A stretch of 64,000 nucleotides of DNA, from positions 1-64,000 of the forward strand of contig CABZTD010000006.1 of assembly GCA_902528515.1 (NCBI GenBank), given 5' to 3'. This DNA comes from K189A clade bacterium. GTDB lineage: Bacteria; Pseudomonadota; Gammaproteobacteria; Pseudomonadales; Azotimanducaceae. Of the stretch, positions 8,087 through 16,927 are shown one piece after another (position 1 is the stretch's first letter; every line of letters begins with the position of its first letter). The notes under the pieces are model-generated. The model did no database searches and was not told where the DNA came from. It was given only the letters and a program-made list of their open reading frames with translations. The position numbers were made by a program, and so were the translations under genes.

Positions 8087-9691
8087 ATGAGCGAAGTTAT
8101 TCACGCAGATCATCACGACGACCACGACCATGGCCCAGCAAAGGGCCTGAAGCGTTGGTTGTTCACGACCAACCATAAGGACATCGGCACTCTTTATTTG
8201 TGGTTCAGTTTTGCCATGTTCTTGGTGGGCGGCGTACTTGCCCTGGTCATTCGAGCAGAGCTGTTTCAGCCGGGCCTGCAGTTCGTGCAGCCAGAATTTT
8301 TTAACCAGATGACCACAAACCATGGCTTAATTATGGTGTTTGGGGCCATTATGCCGGCTTTCGTCGGATTGGCTAATTGGCTTATTCCTATGCAAGTCGG
8401 CGCGCCGGACATGGCACTGCCGCGAATGAACAACCTGTCATTTTGGATTCTGCCATTCGCGTTCGGCATGATGATATCGACGCTGTTCATGGAAGGTGGC
8501 GGCCCTAACTTCGGTTGGACATTTTATGCACCGCTTTCTACGACCTATGCGCCGCCTTCAGTTACCTACTTTATTTTTGCCGTCCACCTGATGGGCGCTT
8601 CCTCCATCATGGGCAGCATTAACATCATCGCGACCATTTTGAACATGCGGGCGCCTGGCATGACTTTAATGAAAATGCCTATGTTCGTTTGGACTTGGCT
8701 GATTACTGCCTATCTTCTCATCGCCGTTATGCCCGTTTTGGCCGGCGCGGTGACCATGATGCTCTTCGACATTCACTTCAATACTAGCTTTTTTAACGCA
8801 GCAGGTGGCGGCGACCCCGTTATGTTCCAGCATATTTTCTGGTTCTTTGGTCACCCAGAGGTGTACATCATGATCTTGCCGGCGTTTGGTATTGTGTCGC
8901 ACATCATTCCTGCCTTTGCGCGAAAGCGATTGTTTGGCTACACGTCCATGGTTTACGCTGTTGCCTCTATCGCCTTTTTATCTTTCATCGTGTGGGCACA
9001 CCACATGTTCACGGTAGGAATGCCTTTAGCGGGCCAACTATTCTTCATGTACAGCACCATGCTGATTGCCGTGCCAACTGGGGTTAAGGTGTTCAACTGG
9101 ATATCGACGATGTGGCGCGGATCCATGACTTTTGAAACACCAATGCTTTTCGCCATCGCCTTCGTGGTTCTATTCACTATGGGCGGGTTTTCTGGTCTGA
9201 TGCTCGCAATCACGCCAGTAGACTATCAGTACCATGACACCTACTTTGTAGTCGCACACTTTCACTACGTTTTAGTTCCTGGCGCGCTATTTTCGATTAT
9301 TGCCGCAGTTTATTTTTGGTTTCCCAAGTGGACTGGCAAGATGTACGACGAAACTCTGGGCAAAATCCACTTTTGGCTGTCATTTGTTGGAGTGAACGTG
9401 ACTTTCTTCCCGCAGCATTTCTCAGGCCTCGCTGGCATGCCTCGTCGTATTCCAGACTACCCGCTACAGTTTGCGGATTTCAACATGATTTCCAGCGTTG
9501 GCGCCTTTATATTCGGCTTGTCGCAGGTGTTCTTTCTCTACGTGATCATCAAATCGATTCGATCTGGACAGCCTGCCGAAGGGCGTTCCTGGGAGGGCGC
9601 GAAGGGACTGGAATGGACGTTGCCATCGCCAGCCCCATACCACTCCTTTACTCACCCACCCGTGGTGAAAGATGAAGAAGTGCTCGGGTAA
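8087..9691 (+). CDS. coxA: Cytochrome c oxidase subunit I
   Basis: This 534-residue catalytic heme-copper subunit has about 12 membrane helices. Recognisable sites are the D-channel glutamate and CuB histidine with its cross-linked tyrosine in FWFFGHPEVYIM, the CuB histidine pair in WAHHMFTVG, the K-channel lysine in TGVKVFNW, and the heme-ligand region VVAHFHYVL. The N-terminus HADHHDDHDHG is rich in histidine and aspartate and precedes the conserved TTNHKDIGTLY. It starts 9 bases after coxB behind a GGAAGAG ribosome-binding site. It reduces O2 to water and pumps protons. Confidence 0.98.
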   Translation: MSEVIHADHHDDHDHGPAKGLKRWLFTTNHKDIGTLYLWFSFAMFLVGGVLALVIRAELFQPGLQFVQPEFFNQMTTNHGLIMVFGAIMPAFVGLANWLIPMQVGAPDMALPRMNNLSFWILPFAFGMMISTLFMEGGGPNFGWTFYAPLSTTYAPPSVTYFIFAVHLMGASSIMGSINIIATILNMRAPGMTLMKMPMFVWTWLITAYLLIAVMPVLAGAVTMMLFDIHFNTSFFNAAGGGDPVMFQHIFWFFGHPEVYIMILPAFGIVSHIIPAFARKRLFGYTSMVYAVASIAFLSFIVWAHHMFTVGMPLAGQLFFMYSTMLIAVPTGVKVFNWISTMWRGSMTFETPMLFAIAFVVLFTMGGFSGLMLAITPVDYQYHDTYFVVAHFHYVLVPGALFSIIAAVYFWFPKWTGKMYDETLGKIHFWLSFVGVNVTFFPQHFSGLAGMPRRIPDYPLQFADFNMISSVGAFIFGLSQVFFLYVIIKSIRSGQPAEGRSWEGAKGLEWTLPSPAPYHSFTHPPVVKDEEVLG

Positions 9692-9703
9692 TCTGGGCTG
9701 AGC

Positions 9704-10303
9704 ATGTCGCAACAATCGCAACAAATGCAGATCATAAGGACAGTCAAGCGACTGTCCTTGATCGTCGTAGGCATGAGTGCCTTCGCTTTCGCGTTGGTTC
9801 CTCTATACGATCTGTTTTGCGAGATTACAGGTCTCAACGGTAAGACTGGAGGGCCCTATGTTTACGATGAGGCGAGCGTCGAACCCGACCGCTCGCGCTT
9901 GATAAAGGTGAACTTTTTGACGAATACCAATGAAGGTATGCCATGGCAGTTTTGGCCGGATAAGGGTGCGGTGAGGGTCCACCCTGGCGAGGCTAAAACC
10001 GTTAGTTTTTTTGTAAAAAATACGACTAACAAACCCATGATTGCTCAGGCAATTCCATCCCTTGTGCCAGTATCGGCAACAGAGTTTTTCCATAAGACCG
10101 AGTGCTTTTGCTTTGAGCAACAATTGCTTAAGCCCGGAGAAGAAGTAGAAATGCCGATGCGCTTTATTGTCGGTCGTGAACTGCCGCGGAATGTGGGTTC
10201 GATCAACCTGAGCTATGCGCTCTTCGATATTACCGATCGAGTGGACGCTTCAAATATCTCGGCAAACCTAGTGGAAGGCCAGCTTCCATCTGTGGGTGGC
10301 TAG
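9704..10303 (+). CDS. ctaG: Cytochrome c oxidase assembly protein CtaG (Cox11 family)
   Basis: This 199-residue membrane-anchored periplasmic copper chaperone delivers copper to CuB of subunit I. A single N-terminal helix (LSLIVVGMSAFAFALVPLYD) ends in the conserved LYDLFCEITGLNGKT. The immunoglobulin-like domain has the copper-binding ECFCFEQQ motif. The position between coxA and coxC matches the gene order in Pseudomonas and many other proteobacteria. It is unrelated to the B. subtilis CtaG of the same name. Confidence 0.96.
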   Translation: MSQQSQQMQIIRTVKRLSLIVVGMSAFAFALVPLYDLFCEITGLNGKTGGPYVYDEASVEPDRSRLIKVNFLTNTNEGMPWQFWPDKGAVRVHPGEAKTVSFFVKNTTNKPMIAQAIPSLVPVSATEFFHKTECFCFEQQLLKPGEEVEMPMRFIVGRELPRNVGSINLSYALFDITDRVDASNISANLVEGQLPSVGG

Positions 10304-10326
10304 TATAACTTTAGTGGAGGAGTCTT

Positions 10327-11253
10327 ATGGCGAGTTCGGCGCGGGTCGATAAGTCGATATATTTTGTACCAGAGTCCGGTTGGTACCCTGTATTTTTAGC
10401 CTTCGGCCTTATGGTGATGGTTACCGGTCTTGCAGGCTGGTTAAACGACGTAAGTGCTGGAGGCTCTGGAGATTCGACTCAGTCGCTGATCGGCTTTGCC
10501 ATTGTATCCTTAGTGCTTTACAGCTGGTTTGCCAAGGTCATCGAAGAAAACACCGCTGGTCTGAATAACGAGTCTGTGCAGCGCAGCTATATTTGGGGCA
10601 TGGGGTGGTTTATCTTCTCCGAAGTCATGTTCTTCGCTGCCTTTTTTGGGGCGCTGTTCTATGTCCGAACATTTGTGGTGCCATGGCTTGGGGGTGAGGG
10701 CGACAAAGGCATCACCAATTACCTCTGGCCCGCGTTCGAAGCGACTTGGCCAGTGGTCCAAAATCCAGACTCTGCGTTGTTCGAGAACCCTGGTCAAAGC
10801 ATGGAGGCGCCAGGTGTAACGGACGTTAGCGCTTGGGGCGCCTATTTGCCGTTTTACAACACTGTCATTCTATTGAGCTCTAGCGTCACTGTACATTTTG
10901 CCCACGACGCGATTAAAGCTGAAAACCGTCAAAAGTTGATTGGTTGGCTTGGGTTCACTGTGTTACTGGGTCTAGTATTTTTGGTGCTGCAGGTAGCTGA
11001 GTATATTCACGCTTATCAGGATCTCGGGTTGACTCTTGGAAGCGGAATCTACGGATCGACGTTCTTTATTTTGACGGGTTTCCACGGCTTCCATGTCACC
11101 CTGGGTACGTTCATGCTGTTGATTCAGCTGTTTCGTGCTTTGAGAGGACATTTTTCGCCTAAGGATTGCTTTGGATTTGAAGCATCTAGTTGGTATTGGC
11201 ACTTTGTTGACGTGGTTTGGGTAGGACTATTTATATTCGTATACGTTCTCTAG
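10327..11253 (+). CDS. coxC: Cytochrome c oxidase subunit III
   Basis: This 308-residue polytopic subunit has seven predicted helices and the family landmarks WGMGWFIFSEVMFFAAFFGA and GFHGFHVTLGT. The C-terminus SSWYWHFVDVVWVGLFIFVY is characteristic of subunit III. A periplasmic loop of about 60 residues (roughly 120-175, rich in W, P and G) lies between the third and fourth helices. It follows ctaG behind a GGAGGAG ribosome-binding site. A strong terminator follows within 16 bases, so coxC closes the structural operon. Confidence 0.97.
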   Translation: MASSARVDKSIYFVPESGWYPVFLAFGLMVMVTGLAGWLNDVSAGGSGDSTQSLIGFAIVSLVLYSWFAKVIEENTAGLNNESVQRSYIWGMGWFIFSEVMFFAAFFGALFYVRTFVVPWLGGEGDKGITNYLWPAFEATWPVVQNPDSALFENPGQSMEAPGVTDVSAWGAYLPFYNTVILLSSSVTVHFAHDAIKAENRQKLIGWLGFTVLLGLVFLVLQVAEYIHAYQDLGLTLGSGIYGSTFFILTGFHGFHVTLGTFMLLIQLFRALRGHFSPKDCFGFEASSWYWHFVDVVWVGLFIFVYVL

Positions 11254-11268
11254 ACTCCGCGCTTCCAT

Positions 11269-11295
11269 AAAAAAGGGGCGTGAGCCCCTTTTTTT
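11269..11295 (+). terminator. Rho-independent terminator after coxC
   Basis: The hairpin AAAAAAGGGGC / GTGA / GCCCCTTTTTT ends in a run of T residues 16 bases after the coxC stop. The A run on the left arm makes it symmetrical, so it may also terminate the convergent DUF2909 transcript. Confidence 0.9.
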
Positions 11296-11349
11296 AAAGC
11301 TTAGAATTCGGGTATGCCGCTCAAATGAATAGCATTTAGATTGTTGGCA

Positions 11350-11607
11350 TTAGGGAGCCGATGGCGCGACAGATTCCTCAGCGCTTGCACCATGCCAAGG
11401 CGCGTTAATACCCATGCGCAGCTCACCGGTATAAAAACCGTAGCCGATCGTAATCAACAATAATGTTGCAAAGGTAATGCGCACCCCAAGCGCGTACCAC
11501 AATCTGCGACTTTCAGGCTTTCCGGTATCTTTGAACAAGAACACCAACCCGCTCATCAAGCTCAAAATGACGCAAATCAGTAAAATAACGATGATGAATT
11601 TAAGCAC
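11350..11607 (-). CDS. DUF2909 twin-helix membrane protein
   Basis: This 85-residue protein has two membrane helices (MLKFIIVILLICVILSLMSG, and a second one at residues 43-62 ending TIGYGFYTG). It shows the conserved FLFKDTGKPESRRLWYALGVR loop between them. The family is found next to cox genes in Pseudomonas and relatives and is of unknown function. It probably assists oxidase assembly or membrane insertion, which is inference from location. It is convergent with coxC and divergent from the SURF1 gene. Confidence 0.8.
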   Translation of the reverse strand: MLKFIIVILLICVILSLMSGLVFLFKDTGKPESRRLWYALGVRITFATLLLITIGYGFYTGELRMGINAPWHGASAEESVAPSAP

Positions 11608-11667
11608 TGCGAGGGCGCTCCAACTTGGATGCGACGCATTGTATCAGCGGCCTGTGATTGTCGAGTG

Positions 11668-12390
11668 ATGAAGAAGTTCACCCCAGGTTGGCGGATGACG
11701 GCTTTGGTTATCGTGATGTTGCCTCTGTTGCTCAGTCTCGGCAACTGGCAGGTTCAGCGGGGCGCGTTTAAGCAAGATCTAGAAAGCCAGTATCTGGAGA
11801 AGCTAACCGAATTGCCCAAGCCAGTGAGTGTTGATGTGATGTCTCAGCCCTTTCAAGCTTTGAAATTAAACGGACGTTATCAGCCAGAAACGTTTCTAGT
11901 AGATAATCAAGTGTCGAAAGGAAGGACCGGTTATTGGGTTTTCCAGGTTTTCGATGAAGCGTCTATCGGCCGGGTCCTCATAAACCGCGGATTTATTGCA
12001 TCTGAAACTCGGGACCGATTACCTCAAATACCGATGCCTGAAGGGACGGTAGGAGTGCGGGCAACTGTATGGCCCGAACTGGGGCTCATTCCTGTATGGG
12101 GACCACAAGAGTGGTCGAGCGATTGGCCAAAACGTATTCAGCGGGTGAATATCCCGCGTATGGCAGTGGCGACGGGGGCATGGCCTGCGGAGCTTCGTTT
12201 AGAGGCGGGCCAACCTGGCGTGTTAGAGCCTGCGCCTTTTGCCTCGCGCTTATCCGACGATACACACAGGGGTTATGCGGCGACATGGTTTGGGCTCGCG
12301 ACTGCTCTGGTCTTAGGATATTTATTTCTCGGATTCAGCGCTTCAGCGAAAGTGCAAAGAGCGAAAAACGACGATCTTGGCGACCACTGA
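11668..12390 (+). CDS. SURF1 family cytochrome oxidase assembly protein
   Basis: The 240-residue protein has an N-terminal helix (TALVIVMLPLLLSLGNWQ) followed by the conserved LGNWQVQRG. The periplasmic domain includes NGRYQPETFLVDNQ and a stretch ending VLINRGFI. The C-terminal helix is YAATWFGLATALVLGYLF. I chose ATG 11668 because the helix then begins at the normal distance; an upstream ATG at 11629 would add 13 atypical residues. SURF1 proteins help insert heme A into subunit I. It starts the second assembly operon (SURF1 to sco), and the next gene begins 21 bases downstream. Confidence 0.92.
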   Translation: MKKFTPGWRMTALVIVMLPLLLSLGNWQVQRGAFKQDLESQYLEKLTELPKPVSVDVMSQPFQALKLNGRYQPETFLVDNQVSKGRTGYWVFQVFDEASIGRVLINRGFIASETRDRLPQIPMPEGTVGVRATVWPELGLIPVWGPQEWSSDWPKRIQRVNIPRMAVATGAWPAELRLEAGQPGVLEPAPFASRLSDDTHRGYAATWFGLATALVLGYLFLGFSASAKVQRAKNDDLGDH

Positions 12391-12411
12391 GAGACGACAA
12401 GAGTGGAAACA

Positions 12412-12948
12412 ATGCGGCAGCAGACGACGAAAAATAGCGGAAGACGCCAGCTAACTACTATTTTAGTCATGGCTGCGTTCTCCCTTGGTGGATCGTACCT
12501 CCTGTTCTTTTCAGCCAAGAGCGGTTCAAGCTGGGGGACGACGAACAATGGTGCCTTTGTGCAGCCTCCGGTGACCGTGCAGCAGCTTGATTGGCGCACG
12601 AATGAAAATATACCCCTAGACCACTCCGGGCAGTGGTGGCTTTGGACAGTAAGTGACCAGTGCTCCGATAGCTGCGAGCAGGCGTTGCAGAAGCTTAGGG
12701 CCGCCCACATATTGCTCAACCGAGAGGCAAAGCGCGTGCGCCGCGGTTTAACGACCGGCTCCGGCTTTGTGCTCCCAAAAGATCAGCCGGACTTGGTCCG
12801 TATCAGTGCTGGTGGGGGAAGAATGGAAGATGGCATTTATATTGTAGATCCGAATGGCAATCTGGTGTTTTTTTATCCGATCGATATCAATCCGAAGCTG
12901 CTGCTAGCGGATCTCAAACGTTTATTGAAGGTTTCTCGAATTGGTTAA
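12412..12948 (+). CDS. SCO-like thioredoxin-fold protein of the cox cluster
   Basis: This 178-residue protein has an N-terminal membrane anchor (LTTILVMAAFSLGGSYLLFF) and a periplasmic domain. A CxxxC pair in SDQCSDSCEQAL resembles the copper site of SCO proteins. However, the downstream segment GIYIVDPNGNLVFFYP has proline where SCO proteins carry the copper-binding histidine of the DHTG segment. It may therefore act as a thiol-disulfide factor rather than a copper carrier; this is inference. A gene of this kind occupies the same slot, between SURF1 and ctaA, in Pseudomonas. ATG 12412 is preferred over GTG 12403 because GAG at 12401-12403 can serve as its ribosome-binding site. Confidence 0.75.
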   Translation: MRQQTTKNSGRRQLTTILVMAAFSLGGSYLLFFSAKSGSSWGTTNNGAFVQPPVTVQQLDWRTNENIPLDHSGQWWLWTVSDQCSDSCEQALQKLRAAHILLNREAKRVRRGLTTGSGFVLPKDQPDLVRISAGGGRMEDGIYIVDPNGNLVFFYPIDINPKLLLADLKRLLKVSRIG

Positions 12949-13930
12949 TACACAAATCAAAAAGCTCGCGGGCTTTGGCGTTCTATTTGCCTTGATGGTG
13001 GTATCAGTTGGCGCCTATACCCGACTAGCAGACGCCGGATTAGGCTGCCCTGACTGGCCGGGCTGCTACGGTTTTCTGACTGTTCCGGACCAAGTAGAAG
13101 AGGTCGAATTGGCTGAAACCCGATATCCGGGTGCACCGGTTGAATTTGTTAAAGCTTGGTGGGAAATGGGCCACCGGTACATTGCCGGTGCCTTGTTGGT
13201 GTTGGTGTTCTCAATGCTGGTGATGGCCTATCGAGGAAGAGAGCGCGAGGATACACCCCTTGCCCTGGCGTCTGTGCTGATGGTGACTATTCTCTGTCAG
13301 GCAGCATTTGGCGCATGGACAGTGACCCTGAAACTCTGGCCTCAAGTCGTGACGGCGCATTTGTTGGGCGGGTTCGCCACACTTAGTTTGATTTGGCTTT
13401 TGTATCTGCGACAGGGGGGCTTATCGCAGATTGTTGCTGCACTCCCGCCCCCAACTCTACTAGCACGAGTCGCTTTTGCAGTTGTCGTGCTACAAATCAT
13501 GCTTGGTGGCTGGGTGTCATCTAACTATGCCGCCCTAGCTTGCTTCGATTTTCCTAGCTGTGATGGCACTTACTCACCCTCCATGGACTTTCAGCAGGGT
13601 TTCAACATCTTCCAAAGCGTGGGCCCCAACTACTTGGGCGGCATCATGACAAGCGAAGCACGTACTGCTATTCATTGGGTACATAGGATTGGTGCGATCA
13701 TTGTTCTGTTTGTAGTCGGCGGCCTGATTCTGCAGCTGGTGCGGCAAGCGGTTATAGTGGGCTACGTGTTGCTCGCGGCCCTGGTTGCACAAATCACTTT
13801 AGGCATACTCAACGTGGTTTGGGTGCTCCCGCTGCTTAATGCGACGGCGCATAACACCGTGGGTGCACTCTTGCTGCTAGTACTGGTTACGATAAACTTC
13901 GCGCCTCGATTAAGAACCGTACAGTCGTAA
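12941..13930 (+). CDS. ctaA: Heme A synthase (COX15/CtaA family)
   Basis: This 329-residue protein has eight membrane helices and oxidises the C8 methyl of heme O to make heme A. Histidines placed as heme ligands appear in WEMGHRYIAG, VVTAHLLGG, AIHWVHRIGA and NATAHNTVG. The N-terminal signature GAYTRLADAGLGCPDWPGCYG is intact, including the loop cysteines. The start is a TTG that overlaps the previous gene by 8 bases. ctaB follows 17 bases after its stop. Confidence 0.95.
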   Translation: MVNTQIKKLAGFGVLFALMVVSVGAYTRLADAGLGCPDWPGCYGFLTVPDQVEEVELAETRYPGAPVEFVKAWWEMGHRYIAGALLVLVFSMLVMAYRGREREDTPLALASVLMVTILCQAAFGAWTVTLKLWPQVVTAHLLGGFATLSLIWLLYLRQGGLSQIVAALPPPTLLARVAFAVVVLQIMLGGWVSSNYAALACFDFPSCDGTYSPSMDFQQGFNIFQSVGPNYLGGIMTSEARTAIHWVHRIGAIIVLFVVGGLILQLVRQAVIVGYVLLAALVAQITLGILNVVWVLPLLNATAHNTVGALLLLVLVTINFAPRLRTVQS

Positions 13931-13947
13931 CGCTGTTTCGCCACACT

Positions 13948-14874
13948 ATGAATGAACTAGCCTTGCGCGCGACGTGGCGCGATTATCTGGAAATGTGTAA
14001 ACCCCGCGTCATTGTGTTAATGCTGCTATGTGCAGTCGTGGGAATGTTTCTGGCAACGCCTGCTGCTGTGCCCTTGGGATTGGTGCTGTGTGCAAGTCTA
14101 GGCATAGCCCTAGTCGCGGGCTCTGCCGCAGTTGTCAATCATTTAGCGGATCAACACATCGACGCGAGGATGGCGCGCACTGAAAGTCGTCCGATGGCTA
14201 TGGGTCGAATCACAAATAGCCAAGCGGTTATTTTTGCCGGCATCATTGGGGTGCTGGGCATCGCGTTGCTTTGGTTCTTGGTGAACCCGCTGACTGCATG
14301 GTTAAACCTGGCCTCTTGGGTGGGTTATGGTCTGATCTATACTCTCTACCTCAAGCGCGCTACGTCGCAGAATATCGTGATTGGAGGCCTCTTTGGCGCC
14401 GCGCCGCCGTTGTTCGGCTGGACCGCTGTCACTAACAGCATTGATCCAGGCGGCTTGTTGCTTGTCCTCATTATTTTCGCTTGGACGCCACCGCACTTTT
14501 GGGCATTGGCGCTGGAAAGAAAAGACGAGTATGCCGACGTGGGAATGCCAATGCTGCCGGTGACCCATGGTGAGGCCTTTACTCGGCTGCATATACTTCT
14601 CTACACGATTTTGCTGGTTGTTGCATCAGTACTGCCCTTCGTAATCGCGATGTCTGGCCCCCTGTATCTTGCGGGCGCGCTAGCTTTGGGCGCGGGGTTC
14701 CTCTATTGGGCGGTTGTATTGATTCGAAATAACAACGAAAAAGCGCCGATGGAAACATTTCGCTATTCGATTCTCTACCTCGGGGCACTCTTTTTGGTCA
14801 TGCTGATAGATCACTATCTGTTTCTTGGTGTCAGTAGCACTGCTCCCATCGAAATGACCCCACTATCGGCCTAA
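13948..14874 (+). CDS. ctaB: Protoheme IX farnesyltransferase (heme O synthase)
   Basis: This 308-residue UbiA-family prenyltransferase farnesylates heme b to heme O. The first aspartate-rich site NHLADQHIDARMARTESRP and the following MGRI are conserved. A second site is seen in ERKDEYADVGMPMLPVTHG. Nine helices are expected. The gene lies between ctaA and sco, 3 bases before the sco ATG, which supports a single transcript for oxidase cofactor assembly. Confidence 0.97.
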   Translation: MNELALRATWRDYLEMCKPRVIVLMLLCAVVGMFLATPAAVPLGLVLCASLGIALVAGSAAVVNHLADQHIDARMARTESRPMAMGRITNSQAVIFAGIIGVLGIALLWFLVNPLTAWLNLASWVGYGLIYTLYLKRATSQNIVIGGLFGAAPPLFGWTAVTNSIDPGGLLLVLIIFAWTPPHFWALALERKDEYADVGMPMLPVTHGEAFTRLHILLYTILLVVASVLPFVIAMSGPLYLAGALALGAGFLYWAVVLIRNNNEKAPMETFRYSILYLGALFLVMLIDHYLFLGVSSTAPIEMTPLSA

Positions 14875-14877
14875 TTT

Positions 14878-15555
14878 ATGAGCACGATCAAAAGCACCGT
14901 ACTTCTTTGTTTTGTCTTTATTGGCATCGTGTTAGTCATGTTTGTAATCAGCGTCCTGCGTGTACCTCAGCTGTCTGTTGAGGAGATGCGCAGTAAGGGC
15001 GTTTTTTTGCTACCGACTCCAAGAGATATTGCCGCGTTCAAACTGACAGATCACACGGGTAAGACATTTGATCGATCCAGCATAAATGGCCGCTGGAGCT
15101 TCGTGTTTTTTGGCTTCGTAAGCTGTCCAGATGTGTGTCCAACCAGTATGTCAGTCCTGGGCACGGTGGATCGACAACTGCAAGCCAGCAACTCGGAGTT
15201 GGCGGAACAGTTTCAGGGCATTCTCGTGTCAGTGGATCCAGAGCGAGATAGCACCGAGAACCTGGCCAGGTACGCGACCGCGTTCTCGCCCCGCTTTTTA
15301 GGCGTCACGGGTCCAAGAGAAGACTTGGTCGGGCTAACGACCCAAGTCAATGTTGCATTCGCAAAGGTACCCTTGACGGAACCTCCACCCCTCGAAAGTG
15401 CTCCTGCTGATGTCGCAGCTGATGCTTATACCGTCGACCACACAGGCAATATCGTCATTATCAATCCCAGGGGCCACTATCACGGATTCATTAAGTTGCC
15501 ACATGACTCCGAGACTATTAGGCTCACTTTCCAAACACTAGCGTCTCAGTTCTAA
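14878..15555 (+). CDS. SCO1/SenC family copper chaperone
   Basis: This 225-residue protein has an N-terminal membrane anchor (LLCFVFIGIVLVMFVISVL) and a thioredoxin-like domain. It has the copper ligands FVSCPDVCPTSM (CxxxC) and a distal histidine in YTVDHTGNIVIINPRG. Members deliver copper to the CuA site of subunit II. Its complete ligand set contrasts with the SCO-like protein at 12412. It is the last clear gene of the oxidase assembly operon, and the next genes belong to a different pathway. Confidence 0.94.
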   Translation: MSTIKSTVLLCFVFIGIVLVMFVISVLRVPQLSVEEMRSKGVFLLPTPRDIAAFKLTDHTGKTFDRSSINGRWSFVFFGFVSCPDVCPTSMSVLGTVDRQLQASNSELAEQFQGILVSVDPERDSTENLARYATAFSPRFLGVTGPREDLVGLTTQVNVAFAKVPLTEPPPLESAPADVAADAYTVDHTGNIVIINPRGHYHGFIKLPHDSETIRLTFQTLASQF

Positions 15556-15557
15556 CG

Positions 15558-15573
15558 CGCCGAAAGCTCGGCG
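15558..15573 (+). terminator. Small hairpin between sco and egtB
   Basis: CGCCGA / AAGC / TCGGCG is a perfect 6-bp stem with a 4-base loop, just 2 bases after the sco stop. It is followed by GGGGATTTGTT rather than a clean T run, so termination would be weak at best and egtB may be read through from the cox assembly operon. Confidence 0.35.
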
Positions 15574-15625
15574 GGGATTTGTTGGGCCGTTGCAGCAAAA
15601 CTCGGCACCCCCGATAAGGGCAACT

Positions 15626-16927
15626 ATGACCGTGGTTGGCAACTCTCCAAGTACTGTGCCCGCGCAAACGGTGGAACGTCTCCAGACGCTATTGGCAGAC
15701 GTTCAGAGGGTGCGCCAGCGTAGCCTATGGATATGCAAGCATCTCGAAATCGAAGATTTCGGGGTGCAACCGATGCCAGATGCAAGCCCTCCGAAGTGGC
15801 ATCTCGCTCATACCAACTGGTTCTTTGAAACGTTCCTGATCAAGCGATTTTTACCCGCAAAACCGGTATTTCATCCGAACTTTGAGCACCTGTTCAATTC
15901 TTACTATAACGGTGTCGGTGAGCCCCACCCCCGGGATAAGCGCGGCAACCTTTCAAGGCCAACCGTAGCGCAGATAATGTCGTATCGAGCCTTCGTGGAT
16001 GAGGGGTTACGAGACTTGATTGCAGCGCCAATGTCTGAGGAGGATAAGCAGAGCCTCCGACAGTTAATGGAGTTGGGTTTGCATCACGAGCAGCAGCATC
16101 AAGAATTATTGTTGACGGATATTAAATACAATTTTGGTCACAACCCTTTGCACCCGCCGCTGATCGAATCAACTGGCCTGGCCAATGAGTGTCCGGTTTT
16201 GCAGAGAGCGCTTTCTTTTAAGGACTATGAACCTGGACTCGTAGAGATAGGGGCGCTTGCTGGCTTCTGCTTTGACAATGAGCTGCCCAGGCACCGGGTT
16301 TATCTGGCTCCATTCTCACTCGCAAATCGATTGGTCACCAATGAAGAGTACCTGGCTTTCATGGAAGACGGTGGTTATCACCGTCCGGAATTATGGTTGT
16401 CCGAGGGCTGGTCACATTGTCAGCAGCAGGCTTGGAATCATCCGCTTTACTGGCATTGGCGAGATGGCGAATGGTGTGAGTATCGTTTTGACGGCCTCCA
16501 TCCGCTCGTTTCTAATGCGCCCGTCGTCCATGTCAGCGGGTATGAAAGCTCTGCTTTTGCTGCTTGGTCGAATGCTCGGCTTCCAACCGAATTTGAGTGG
16601 GAGCACGCGTCAAGTTTTGAACTGGAGCTAGAGGGAAATTTTGCGGAACGAAATCTTCTGCATCCGCAGCCGCGAAATACCTGTCACTCACAGATGTTCG
16701 GCGATGTTTGGGAGTGGACGAGCAGTCATTATGGCCCCTATCCCGGTTACCAACCCCTGCCCGGCGTACTTGGCGAATACAATGGCAAGTTCATGAGCAG
16801 CCAGTGGGTGTTGCGTGGCGGATCATGCGTCACACCGAAGGACCACATTCGTCCCAGTTACCGCAATTTTTTCTACCCAAAGGATCGCTGGCAATTTAGC
16901 GGTATTCGATTGGCGAGAGACTTATGA
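15626..16927 (+). CDS. egtB: Ergothioneine biosynthesis protein EgtB (iron-dependent sulfoxide synthase)
   Basis: This 433-residue enzyme joins hercynine to a thiol donor with O2, forming the C-S bond of ergothioneine. An N-terminal DinB-like domain carries PKWHLAHTNWFFETF and the iron-binding HEQQHQE (HxxxHxE). The C-terminal formylglycine-enzyme-like domain has FGDVWEWTSSHYGPYPGY, VLRGGSCV and a C-terminal FSGIRLARDL. ATG 15626 is chosen because AAGGG lies just upstream; a TTG at 15590 would add 12 residues. It overlaps egtD by 4 bases. OvoA is an alternative, but that enzyme usually has a fused methyltransferase, and here EgtD is separate. Confidence 0.92.
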   Translation: MTVVGNSPSTVPAQTVERLQTLLADVQRVRQRSLWICKHLEIEDFGVQPMPDASPPKWHLAHTNWFFETFLIKRFLPAKPVFHPNFEHLFNSYYNGVGEPHPRDKRGNLSRPTVAQIMSYRAFVDEGLRDLIAAPMSEEDKQSLRQLMELGLHHEQQHQELLLTDIKYNFGHNPLHPPLIESTGLANECPVLQRALSFKDYEPGLVEIGALAGFCFDNELPRHRVYLAPFSLANRLVTNEEYLAFMEDGGYHRPELWLSEGWSHCQQQAWNHPLYWHWRDGEWCEYRFDGLHPLVSNAPVVHVSGYESSAFAAWSNARLPTEFEWEHASSFELELEGNFAERNLLHPQPRNTCHSQMFGDVWEWTSSHYGPYPGYQPLPGVLGEYNGKFMSSQWVLRGGSCVTPKDHIRPSYRNFFYPKDRWQFSGIRLARDL

